Assembly: GCA_932294295.1 (NCBI GenBank)
Contig: OW028573.1
Location: forward strand, 65,201,829-65,265,828
Origin: Alitta virens
Taxonomy: Eukaryota; Annelida; Polychaeta; Phyllodocida; Nereididae
Direction of reading: 5' to 3'
DNA: 64,000 nucleotides
Notes under the pieces: generated by a model
Seen by the model: only the letters and a program-made list of their open reading frames with translations
What the model was told of the DNA's origin: nothing
The model's database searches: none
Shown here: piece after piece, positions 37,101-48,097 of the stretch
Layout of the letters: every line of letters starts with the position of its first letter
Position numbering within the stretch: the stretch's first letter is position 1
Translations under genes and position numbers: made by a program

Positions 37101-40018
37101 TTGACGAAGATGGATCAGTTTGCCAGCCACAACTCGATTGCATTATGAAGGAGCCGGCCAGGGTTGGCAGCACTGCCGTACACTTGATCTACTTACAGCT
37201 ACATCGCAGCTGATTAGGTCTCTAGACTCAAGTGAGCTAGCCACTGTCAGGGACAGGAGGGGGTGGTATAGAAGGCACTGACCTCGCCCCTAGCACCACA
37301 TGCATCCCCCACGCAATACACTTGGCATGGAGGCAGAGGTGGGCCTTGGGTGTCCCTCCCCTCTCCCTGGAAAAGATCTGTCGCTGATACAGCAGCTCAC
37401 TTCTTAAATACTGGAGAGAGCAAGGTCACCCAAACATAGACCACGCACACACCCACCCTCAGCTCACGCACACAATTGCCTAATTTGGCCCGCGCCTATT
37501 CTTGCAAGTCACAGTTTGAGACAAACAACAAAAAAGACTATTCAGCTAAGTGTCCAAAACTACAGCAACATTAAGTGATTAAATCTCCACTACATGTGAA
37601 ACCAACACATCTCTCTCTTTGTTTCATCAAACAAAGACTGTATTTCACCATAAAAACAATAAGCTCGCTCGTCCAATATATTCACGCGTATTTATCGCAA
37701 ATTAGAATGCCTGGAAGTAAGAAAGTTTTGCGGTGAAAAATATTTCAATCTTCTAATATTTCAATCAAACATGAATGAGACATTCATAACGATTCTATGA
37801 TATCGGGCTGATATTCCAATTCTTGAAATGTGTTAAACCAGGGTAAGTTGAACTTTTCCTCACCGAAAAAACAAAAACAGGCTCTTTTTTCAAATAATAC
37901 AACAAGCATATTCGGTTGAATGAAACTGAAGAAAATATGGCGAATTTTATGTTACATTTTGTTTAAGGACATGACAATCAGGATAAGCATTACTCTTGTC
38001 GTTGCTTAACCAAAATAAAACATACTTATTTTATTGCATAGACCCAATAACCTGATTAATACGACAACCATTTCAGCCAATAACAAAGGTGTCCGTAATA
38101 GCGGAACCCAACTGTATTATAATTCACAAATTACAAAGGAGCCCTAAATTTACCATTTGGGCGTACCATCTGAGTATTATCTTGTGCACAGACCCAATCT
38201 CTGGGCAAATTTAATGATGGAAAACAGATCCGAGTGAACATTGCACTCCTTTAACCATTAAAAAAAGTTTTATAAAAATAAAGTCAACCTTGGAAAGGCA
38301 GAAAGACGCAGAGTTAGAACAGAACACTCTTGGGAATGTTATCAGGCCGCACGCTCGCTTGCTTCTTGTAAAACACGGCTTATCTGCATGCCAATGACGA
38401 CTAGCCCCTCCGAAACAACGTCGCAAATAATAAAGCTCAGCTGAGGTGCACACCGTTCATGATTGCGGGTCCAAGAATGTGTGTGGAGAGTCAGGTCGAA
38501 GGCACAGCAGAAGCATTTGTCGAATAATTCAATGTTGCATAATGCAGAATATGACTTATACCAGGAATCCAGGATAGGAGGAATGACGGCATTGAGGTGT
38601 GAGGAATTTCACGGAATTGGGATAATGCAGCTCTCTCAGGCAAGTACTTGCCACTCACAGGGGTTGATGGATGAGTGAGACAGCAGGTCCATGCCATTTT
38701 CCACATTTACCCTGTGTGTGGGACCTTTCAGCATCAGCATAGACACCGAGTACAAGGTACCACCAATTAACTCCTTTTTATTGGAAGTTACATGTCCCAA
38801 AATATTCCACCAGACTGGTTTGACTAGATGCCTTCGAGGTTACAACCATGCAAGCAGGCAAAAGTGCTTTAAGGCACCCAGCACTGAGTTCTGACCTGCG
38901 ACTGCCAGATATGTGGGCAGCCCTGTACCCCGGGGCCAGTCATCATCTGTGGGCGCTGGGGGCAGGGTTGGGTAGTTATTCGCGTCCCCATGGTAGATAG
39001 GAGGGGGGACACGGGGCTATTATGTACGGAGCAGCGCCTAGCACTTGGCAATGCAAGGCTGGAGCCGTAGACAAGCGCAGATCAATAGTGCTGATCACTT
39101 GGCTTGGGCTGGCAGCAGACCAGCCAGCCCACTTCTACAATACATACACCACATTGCTCATACATTACAAGGCAGGACCCACGCAAAACAGCCTCTCTCA
39201 GCATGCCCATCTTCCAACACAAACATATAATAATGGCTTATTAGTCCACATTTCACACGTCCACAGCACAAGTGCAAGTCAGCTCGCATGCTGGAGGCAT
39301 CGTGCAAACGCGAAGCACAGACACTGGGGACCGACTCATCACATATGACACAAGAGACAATAGGCAGTTGTAAGCTGCGCAATTCTGGCCTACCGAGCCA
39401 CAGGAATCCTCCTCTATATTCTCAGTGCAGTTATGCAAACCTGAGCACAATAAAGCAGTTGCAGTTCGCGTCTTCAATGCTAAATCTCTACCAATGGAAT
39501 GTCTAATCTGGAAGAAGTGCGGATAAAAACGGGCAAGATTCTAGAAACATTAGGTATAATCGTTACAGAGGTCTGTGGGCGATGTGTTGGCAGAATGATC
39601 GATGGGCCAAGGTTGTCTGGCTCCGCCAATCATTGGCTTCACGTTCACCATGTCTATTGATGGCTGCCACCGCCATTCATACAGCCAACCTCCCTCCACA
39701 TGCTCAACTCTCACTGCCAAAATACATACATCAACCATGCCGAGCACATTACTTATACATCCAGCGCATCACGCACTCACCCCTCTGCGTCCCCTCCTCA
39801 CTAATGGCTGCCTGGCTTTACCATGCAATGTAAAAAGCTATTTTAATTTCCCGCAAACTCCGCAGCGCCCCCTCACCAACAATAACAAACTAGATTTATA
39901 TTATTTTTTTACTCTTTCCATAGACTCTCTTGTGTGCTTTTTTAAATAGGACAATTGTTCAATGTCTCAAAGCCACTGGGTCTTAAGTTTAGTCAGCTTA
40001 TATGACCAGCTGCCAGAA
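34111..40018. other. Gene-free stretch
   Basis: Holds the SINE relic at 36745, a worn GGAACCCAACTGTA end at 38100, a GC-elevated part at 37240..37510, and CA- and CC-rich DNA at 38900..39850 with many overlapping short frames. No exon is supported. Confidence 0.45.
36745..36815 (-). mobile_element. tRNA-like SINE fragment
   Basis: The minus strand has AGTGGTCTAGTGGTTAAGGC (box A-like) followed by GGGTTTGAATCTC (box B-like). A run of seven T sits where an anticodon arm would be, so it is a SINE relic, not a tRNA gene. Confidence 0.65.
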
Positions 40019-40044
40019 GCAGACGTAATGATGAGATGGTAAGG
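40019..40044 (+). repeat. Short duplicate of the sequence flanking the 750 bp element
   Basis: A 26-bp word containing AGACGTAATGATGAGATGGT matches 42275..42300 with two differences, in the same orientation. It may be a shared subterminal repeat of a transposon family or the scar of a related insertion. Confidence 0.55.
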
Positions 40045-40969
40045 TTTGGAATCCACACCAATCACAGTGAAATACCTAATAGAAAGACAAACTGTGTCTT
40101 GTATACCCCTTAGCCAGCCATCTCCCACCCAACGAGTTTGAAACAACTTGTCGAAATGGCTAACTTCTTCGTCAAAACATGTTACCTGTTAGATTTAGCT
40201 AACTTGTTAGGAAATAACATTTATGGAGACTGAGAAAGCCATTCCTGATATCTTGAAATAACTGAGGTTTTAGTAAAAAAGATTTGAGAGCAGCGAGCTC
40301 TGTAGATAATGAAGATTCCCTTCACTTTCTATATAATGCTGATAGCTTCTACCCTAAATAGCACAGCTATCAACCAGTCTCAAGAATAGAGAGGCTTGAG
40401 GCATCGGGATTTTAGGAGACGTCAAATAAGGCCTTTCACTAATGTCTAGAATGGTTGACTTTTAATCCATGGTACATAGGGGGCTGGTACTAAGCCATGT
40501 GAGAAGTAGAATCACATCGAGGATTCGAGCTAAATTGAGAACATACCTAGATTATAGAACCTAGGGTTGTATCAATAAAAGCTGAAAATGTCAACCCTGA
40601 CCCCACACTGAACTAGACCGAAGAGCCCATCAAATCAACTTAGAGGTCATTGACCTTAAGACCTAACCGAGGTAACTACCTCATCACTCATTAGGCAATA
40701 GCAGCATTATGAAATTGTGGGCATTTGTGCTTCAATGCTTCTGATGGTTTCCTGTGGTAAGCCAAGAATGAGATAAACCAATTGGTCGAGCATTAGAGTG
40801 TGATAAATCACTAAACATGTGATAAACTACATCTGGAAGTTGAGCAGAAATGGCCAATCATCTGTGACACTGGAGCCATAATGACCACTGGTCAAGTGAC
40901 GCGGAGGACCTAGTGACCACTGACCCTCACAGCTCGGGAGGCCAGACTCATGCTAACAAAGAAACACGA

Positions 40970-41310
40970 GCATGTCCTATCAGTAGCTGATGCTGCTGCT
41001 GAAATCTGCAGGCCAGTTACACAATTCTTGCCTGAGACTTGGCATGAAAATCGCATCAAGAATGTCACCAGCAGAGCCAACAAGATTAGCGCCGCTCCTA
41101 ATTAGCATAGTATTTTCCGAGTCTTTGGATTGGTGACTTGCAATGCGGCTGATGAGAAGTGCCAGAGAAACCTAACACAACTGGAGTCTGTGATCAGACG
41201 GCCATTATTGATTGCCTGTCCCCTCATTGTGTCTGCCTGGGAATATAACGTGTGCGCTGGACTGGCCAGCCACCACAGCTCCCTGCTCCATTAGTTAGCC
41301 GGCTGACTGG
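40970..41310. other. Candidate conserved-type regulatory block
   Basis: No sound exon. Carries CTCCTAATTAGCATAG (homeodomain core TAATTA), CCATTATTGATTGCC and CTCATTGTG (Sox-like ATTGT), and GATTAGCGCC. The mix of AT-rich factor sites in higher-GC background resembles developmental enhancers. Conservation is untested. Confidence 0.35.
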
Positions 41311-41523
41311 CTGCTGGCTGGTCAAGCACACCCTGATGGATCACCCATCTGCTCCCATGACCCATTCATGCTTGTCTGCTAACAACTGCTCCTGCCGCTG
41401 CTTCTGCATCCCTGCTTGCTTTGCCTGGCATGTATGGTTACTCGGTTGCCTAGTACCGTGTTGTTTGGTAGTCTGGTGGTCACATTTGTGTCCTGAAGTT
41501 AAAAGATTGGTGCATAAGTTTGA

Positions 41524-42273
41524 CTTGGATAGCTGGCCACTCGAAACAAACCAGTTGATAGCACGGAGGCAATACTAGTCAATTAACTGACTGCTAACAA
41601 TGTTTGTGCTATTAACTTCACCGTCTGTAGCTGTATGCAAATTTTGACTAACGGTGGCCTATAGGCTTTGGTTTGTGCTCCCTGCTTACTTCGTTGGTTA
41701 GGTCCACTCGATAACTATGCCAGCTTCTCGTAACAATGGTGCTCATTTCATACGAAGGCTAAGTTACAATTGCGTAAAAAAAATAAGACCCAACACAGTT
41801 ACCATCCCAGCTCACTGTTTACTGTTGCAACGAGCCAGACAGCACACCACGGAACTGTGAACGCAGTTCTTCGACCAATGTTTGGTTGGTTGGCAGGCTG
41901 GTTGGTACTGGGGAAAAAACTGTCTTGAGTCTGGTCTTGACAGGTTTGGCAGTGAGGGATAGGTCTTGTGGTTGTTCTACTGGTTACTTTGTGCAACCAT
42001 TGGACAACCACAGTTATATTTCTGCTGTGGCTCAGCTCTGTAATGTCACTGGCAGTAAATCTGGTCTCTTGCATTACAATGCCATGCATGTAGCTTATTG
42101 GTAACAAGCTGCGACTTGGTTGCAGTGGGTCGTAATGATAATGAACAATCAGAAGCCATACATACAGCTACAGAGGTGAACTTAATAGCACAAACATTGT
42201 TAGCAGTCAGTTAATTGACTAGTATTGCCTCAGTGCTATCAACTGGGTTGTTTCGAGTGGCCAGCTACCCAAG
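41524..42273. mobile_element. 750 bp inverted-repeat (foldback-type) element
   Basis: The outer ~113 bp on the left (41524..41636) recur as reverse complement at 42161..42273. Both contain GTAGCTGGCCACTCGAAACA-like ends, GAGGCAATACTAGTCAATTA and TAACAATGTTTGTGCTATTA. The arms are nearly identical, so the element is young or maintained. The ~520 bp interior has no plausible transposase. Just outside the right end, GTAGACGTAATGATGAGATG recurs near 40019..40044, which suggests a third, partial relative there. Confidence 0.83.
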
Positions 42274-42352
42274 GTAGACGTAATGATGAGATGATAAGGC
42301 CTATCTACACAATGTTATCACTTACCCCTATGGTGTATACACTGAGAACTAC

Positions 42353-42489
42353 ATGGCCAAATGTGCCACGTGCGTTTTCAAGGAGAAGGATAAACGCATA
42401 GAAAACGCTTGGTTTTCGCCCAAATATAATCAGGTGAAAACCATGTGTTTATCCAAATGCATGGAAAATGCACGTAGCACATTTGGCCC
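42353..42489. mobile_element. Palindromic MITE with CACGTG near one end, copy 1
   Basis: About 137 bp running from ATGGCCAAATGTGCCACGTG to GCACGTAGCACATTTGGCC, self-complementary across most of its length (TGGATAAA/TTTATCC and CATGGTTTT/AAAACCATG pair inside). A second copy lies at 44990..45118. The apparent peptide similarity between frames at the two sites is a by-product of this shared repeat. Confidence 0.85.
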
Positions 42490-42714
42490 TATAGGGCAGT
42501 GCCAATTCAACATTTCATGTGATCGACCCGAAGCTTATATTGTAAAGCGTGCTTTGGCAGCGACTTCTTTGAGCCTTTAATGAGGTTGTGTATAGTATAC
42601 TCACTACACAGCATATACAGTGTATAGCGGGCAATGTGCTTGTGTAGCAAGAAGGAAAGAAAGACGCCAGGGTAGTATAAGGCAGGGGGACTGGAAACTG
42701 GGCCAAATGGTTGA

Positions 42715-43065
42715 ATTGAAGCGTGCAGCTGCCTCCAAGCTTGCCTTCACGGTACCTGCTTGGATATAATGACTGGAGGCAGATCTTCTGCTTGCCTGAC
42801 TCGAGTCAAATCTTATAGGGGAGTTACTGGAGCCGTGCCTAGCGCCTGGCTAATTGAGGTTGGAGCAGGTCTCCTGATGAGGCTTTATTTCATAATGGCT
42901 GGGCTAGATAAGCCCTGTGCTTGCTGTATCTAATGACTGAATGGACGCAGTCGCTGCTTATAATTGAGTAGGGTCAATGACTGCGCCAGGCCTACGAATA
43001 CATCCTCATTATCTGCTGTACGAATAAAAAAAGTCTGAGGCAGGCTGCTCAATTATGGTGGGTCT
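42715..43065. other. Candidate conserved-type regulatory block
   Basis: About 350 bp with GGCTAATTGAGG, CATAATGGCTGG, CTAGATAAGCCC (GATA), TCTAATGACTGAATGG and CTCAATTATGG. No exon boundaries or long frame. Base composition differs from both flanks. Confidence 0.35.
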
Positions 43066-43554
43066 GCCTTTCAAGCAATTTGTTTCAACGCGTGAATCTA
43101 GTGAGCTTCGAACATAACTACTAAACGTTATAACTTACGGAGGTACCGAGTTAGTGTTATGGACGGAGCTATTGATGCAATCTGTACAGTACACCTTACA
43201 AAATAAACCATCAATATCACTATTATAGAACACCTAGAAGTTGCCACTTGTATAATATCATGGATCACATCATATCAGTGGCCACCCATACGTGTATCAT
43301 CACTGGGAAGTGTGGAATATATCACGAAACTAGCCACAATATCATCATCAGTCCTGTCATCAGTGAAACTTTAAAAAACATCATGGTAATATCACCACAC
43401 ATCAGACAGAAGTAGCCACCATCATCATAGCACAAATTATAGAAATAGACGGTATCATTTTAATACAGCAGAACATACGAAGTAGACAAGTTGCCACTTG
43501 TCATTATAGAAAACATGTAAGAAGTAGACCAATACCAATTGTCAAAGAATATAT

Positions 43555-43961
43555 GCAGTTAGTTTCATAAAACATGGTCAACTTTAGTCAGCTGTAGCAA
43601 CCTATTCCTGGCTGTAACTGCAACTGGCTAAAGCCAGCCACTTCTGTCTACTTCTACCTTATAATCGGCTTAAACTACCACTACTGAAAAATATAAACCT
43701 TGGTAAATGTAAGAAATTTATCTAATATATCATAAATGTGTATGTGCAATCGACATGCATCTTTTCAACAAAAGATTACAAATATGCATAACTCGCAACT
43801 TATGCACCAAATGGTGCTGCATGTACTTTTAGATCCGGCTTTGAGTAGCCAGCTACGGCCAGCGAGTTCTGTTTAGTGCCAGGTAGCATCGTATAGCAAA
43901 AACAATTGTCCAGCTTTGTCTAAGTTCAATTTGACAGGCCGTTTTTAATGAAACTAACTGT
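43555..43961 (-). mobile_element. 0.4 kb TA-flanked MITE, copy 2 (inverted)
   Basis: The reverse-complement relative of the element at 6589..6982. Its ends are CAGTTAGTTTCATAAAA and TTTTTAATGAAACTAACTG, so the terminal inverted repeat is better preserved than in copy 1. TA dinucleotides lie just outside both ends. The two copies differ by scattered substitutions and small indels, which indicates old insertions. Confidence 0.87.
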
Positions 43962-44834
43962 ATAAAATTCAGCAACTAATATCATGTCCATCATAAAACA
44001 CATAAATACAATATAGGCCCGGTCCAAGCAACCACAGCGGGAGGTGTGATGACAGAGCATAGAACCCACATATATTGGGAACCAGCCGCCTTATGCCTAA
44101 TGAGTGGCTGGCTCCACAAAGCCATGTTGACTGATTGAAGCTAGATCTAGTGTCTGCAATGTGGCGTACTTGACAGTTGTGTGGCTAGCTAGACGGCTGG
44201 TTGCAGGAGCTGTGCTGCCATTGCCTTCCACTATATTTAGCTGACTAAGCAGCGACCACGAAAAGATATTGCCTCACACACTCACATGTAACATGTAGCT
44301 AAAAGAGGCTGCAGAGGCTGCGGGGCTACTCAGTCAGACATGCTCGCTGATGAAAATGGCCCTGCTAATTCTCATGATAACGACTCATAAAAAGCTGCAT
44401 ACATTGCAAGGCGGCTACTGTGCCCTGCTCCCCACCCTACTCTGCCTGCTTCCTAATAAAGATTGTGGTGATTACCCCAGCCCCAAGGGAAGTTTTTCTA
44501 TGGGGCACTGAGCACCCTCCACAAGTGTTAGAACTCACACTACACCCTATTCCTGCAAGTTAGTACCAACTAAATCTCTCACTGGGCAACAAAATCCTCC
44601 ATGAACCATTCCAAGGTGCAGACAAAAATCTGGGTTCAGACGAAGCAAAGAGAAATACAGACTCCACCATTGTACTACATTGTCCTTTGTTTGGACTTAG
44701 TGTTACTGGTTTGAAACTTAGTGACCAGAGACAAATACAATGGCGAGATGACAAGAGCCAGAGATGCACAATTATCGAAGAGGTCATTCTTCAAAATGGC
44801 TTACGAGAATCACATTACCTTTCCATACAACTGG

Positions 44835-44912
44835 AGCCAGGGTAGAGAATCGAACCAAGGACCCTGTTAAATCAAGATAATGCTTTAGCCACTAGATCAC
44901 AAAGTCCCTGGG
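44835..44912 (-). mobile_element. tRNA-like SINE fragment
   Basis: On the minus strand it reads TGATCTAGTGGCTAAAGCAT for box A, then GGTTCGATTCTC for box B about 30 bases on, as in Glu/Lys-type tRNA-derived SINEs. The body is not recognisably the same as the 21642 family. The copy is degraded and lacks clear target duplications. Confidence 0.65.
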
Positions 44913-44989
44913 CCATGCCTTTAACGACACCAATCCCAAGAGAAGGGTCTATGTAACCATGCTATTAATCAACCATCAAGAATGTACAT

Positions 44990-45118
44990 GGCCAAATGTG
45001 CCACGTGTTTTCCATACGTTTGGGTAAACGCATGGTTTTTGCTTGAATATAATTAGGCAAAAACCATGCGTTTTCCATGCGTTTATCCAACTCATGGAAA
45101 AAGCACGTGGCACATTTA
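44990..45118. mobile_element. Palindromic MITE with CACGTG near both ends, copy 2
   Basis: About 129 bp from GGCCAAATGTGCCACGTG to GCACGTGGCACATTT, with an inner pair around AAACCATGCGTTTTCCATGC. It matches the copy at 42353..42489. The right end lacks the final GGCC. The arm sequence has an E-box (CACGTG) at each end. Confidence 0.85.
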
Positions 45119-46165
45119 CCTATTATGAATAGCAATAAATTATAAAAGATGAACCTTTTATCCTTGATATGTTCAAAAATTTGTCTTATCATATGTTGTT
45201 CGCCATGTCCTTTTGGAGAAGATCTCCATGGATAGAACCACAAAAGAATCATACGATGGAAGGGTTCTGCTGGAGATTGGCATTGCAATTCTTATGCCTG
45301 AAAAATGGTAGAGAGCATGAGACTAGGGAAGTTTAAACAACCAAGACAGGAAGTAGCGGATTATTGCCAGATGGATGACCAGCATGGCATGTTGCTGAGA
45401 CAACACAATTGCCATGAGAAGTATCTGCTGTAAAGAAAAATTGGCATAGTTATAGCAGCATCACATGACATTACTGCTTGGAATAAACGGTGAACCTTGT
45501 GGCACTCCTTTGAGGTGCATGAAGAATTCAAGCAACATGGCAAAAGTTGGACTGAATGCTATAGCCTGTGGCATTCTTTCTATTATATATGAGGTCAATT
45601 GTCTTAGATAGTCAATCTAACAGAAAGCTACCGACGTCTACAGCTACAGAGATGACATAGTCAAACTATTTGTCAGCCATACAGCATAAATTAAGACACC
45701 TAAAAGACATAAAACAGCTGTATATACATAAGAAGTCAATGGTCACAGAAAGAAAACCAAAAACAGAAAGCCAAAACAGCAGGACAGACATATTGCCAGA
45801 TAACATAAATACAGACACCTACATGGCTTAGAGAAACTATGTCGTGGAGCATGGTAGCAAAGATCGATGTTAGAGCTGCAGACCCCGTTCATTGAGCATG
45901 AAAGAGCTGATGGAAATATCAAAATAGCAAAAGGCGTTCTCCAGCAGCTCAGACAGCCAGCAGCCAGAAATGCCATGCAACAGCGAGCTGCCATTATCGG
46001 AGAATGGCACAGCATAACACAGGCTTTCATTACAACATTCATTAATGCCCCCACATGTCTCAGGGTTGCTAACTTAGCAACCAGTCCAGCAGTTCGCCTC
46101 AGCCTTGTCGCATTGTGTTACCGAGGCAAACAAATGTATGGCTCTCTCTCTGGTGCTAAGCTTCA

Positions 46166-46206
46166 AAGAATGGCACTGTGAAAGATTTACATACAGTGCC
46201 ATTCTT
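46166..46206 (+). other. Perfect 13-bp stem hairpin
   Basis: AAGAATGGCACTG at 46166..46178 pairs perfectly with CAGTGCCATTCTT at 46194..46206 across a 15-nt loop. The stem is too short for a microRNA precursor, and no T-run terminator or histone stem-loop consensus is seen. Confidence 0.6.
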
Positions 46207-46999
46207 AAGTTTGCATTCCCATCATAGCACTGACATAAAAAGAAAGAAAGAAAGAAGTAAAGAAATTTACAACGCATGTATATCTTGGTTCTTTCTTTTG
46301 TGTAACGTGAATACTCGAGACTTTTTCTACTTATAAATACCGATGGTAGGTTTTATCTTTATAACTTGATATACACATCGATTTTTTTTATTGTTTCTTA
46401 CACATTCATGCCATCTACGCGGATGCGTGGATGCTAAGCTTTAAAGGCAATAATACAGACTCCCGTCTCCTTGCTCCTTTAAAGTTCAATAATGACTAAA
46501 GTATTCAGATTAATGCTTTCTTGAACTTGCAATATGAGCATGTTTTCTGTGTTATCGAAAACACAATGTAGTTCGGTCGGTTAACAAATAAATACACATT
46601 AGGGGTAAATAATTTTATAACCAGTTACTATGGAGAAAAATAGATTTGAATGAAAAAATAAAAAGCCACAAAACCAACCGTTTTTTGTCTACAGTTTTGT
46701 ACGAACAAGTTTTCAAGTGTGAGATTTAACCCTTGTAACTAATGACAACTCTCCATAGTATCAAGTAAATATCCTATGGGGTTATAATGATAAACCAAGC
46801 CTATCTTTCTCTTGGCCACTACCATAGGTAAAATCCACTCTTGTACAGACACAAATCTGTTGGCAGGTATTGCAAATGGTACAGATTATTACAATTTGGC
46901 AAAAGACAATCGTTGAAGGTTGAAAGTGCTGAGTTAGCAGACGAGTGGTATTAGCAGGCAGCACGGCGATGCCTGGTAGCTTGGCAGCGAGACCAGGTC

Positions 47000-47560
47000 A
47001 ATTGCGCTCTGATGCGGACCTACATGTTGAGAACGTGGACTTCAAAGGGAAAGGTGTAGGCAGCAGGCAGGAGAAGGGGAGGCTGCCAAGCACACACACA
47101 CGCATTTCTACGCCTCATTTGCGGCCAGGCTTTGTAGGGCCCCAGGCACCGGTGACTGCACGGCCCCTGTATCACACACACACATCTCCAACACTTGAGC
47201 AACATGATGCCTCATCAAAGATGGGCCTGCAGCCTGCATCCCTCCCCCCATCACAACTACTACAGGATGTGTGGGCTACACACCTTTGTCTCTGCATCTC
47301 GCTTTCTCTTTCAGTGTCACTGTAACCACAGCATCCCGCATCCCTTTGCAGCAGCAGCAGTTCACAATGTGTGGCTGCCAAATAGGGACCCGCATATTCC
47401 CCCATCCCTCTGTCTCCCCATCTCTATAGAGCTCACATTGTGTATGGCACCTTTCTATAACAGCATCATCATCAGCAGCAGCCTGCAAAATACTGACTCA
47501 TTAGGTCCTGGAATCTCTTCAAATTCTCCTCTGCCCCCTCCCCTTTTGTGTTCACAGCCA
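47000..47560. other. GC-elevated block without a convincing exon
   Basis: Contains CACACACACACGC and other CA-rich stretches, CCCC runs and several overlapping open frames (up to 126 codons on plus). None has paired splice sites or a clear domain. Confidence 0.25.
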
Positions 47561-48019
47561 TAGCAAGAGGAACACTAACGTCAGGATAACTTACAACTTA
47601 CAGACACACAAACTTTCACCATTGTTCCAGCACATTCCCTCAATGAACAGATCGGCAGAACAGTCATTCTCATGAACATACGACTTATCTGGGCCCAACA
47701 GTACCTACTATTCAGTGGTCTCTGATGTAAAATGCTCTAATGTACAATTGTACATACAGAACCAGTCAAGACTATGTTTAAATATTCACGAAGTAGAAAA
47801 TAGCATGCTACACGAATGGCATTGTTCTATGTTATCTGAAGTGGCCAGTTTTACGTCGGAGTGGCCATTGATAGGGACGGTGTAACTGTCATCTCATCTG
47901 TCTGAAACTCTACTATGTTGGTGTTGTTGGAGAGTCAGCAGTGACGTGTGTTTCATCCCTCTCATGCTATAAGTCTCATTACGAATTAATCTGGCTCTTG
48001 CGCAACTTGCATGTCCTCG

Positions 48020-48097
48020 CCAGCAGCAGCAGTAGCAGTAGCAGCAGCAGTAGTAGCAGCAGCAGCAATAGCAGCAACAGCAGCAGCAGCAGCAACA
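48020..48097 (+). repeat. CAG/TAG trinucleotide repeat
   Basis: About 26 triplets, mostly CAG with TAG, AAT and AAC interruptions. The TAG triplets stop the Gln frame, and no exon boundaries are seen around it. Confidence 0.93.

Noticed and set aside
44965..45288. 107-codon minus frame resembling a plus frame at 42353
   Set aside because: The similarity comes from the two copies of a palindromic MITE, not from homologous proteins.
45867..46181. 104-codon plus frame with fairly protein-like composition
   Set aside because: No domain, no splice sites, and its end overlaps a hairpin; insufficient support.
46166..46206. microRNA precursor or histone-type stem-loop
   Set aside because: Stem of 13 bp is too short for a microRNA hairpin and the histone consensus is absent.
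46945..47325. 126-codon plus frame in a GC-rich block
   Set aside because: Low-complexity CA/CT-rich tail, several competing frames, no exon boundaries.
48020..48097. Polyglutamine coding exon
   Set aside because: TAG triplets interrupt the Gln frame, and the Ala and Ser frames have no exon boundaries.
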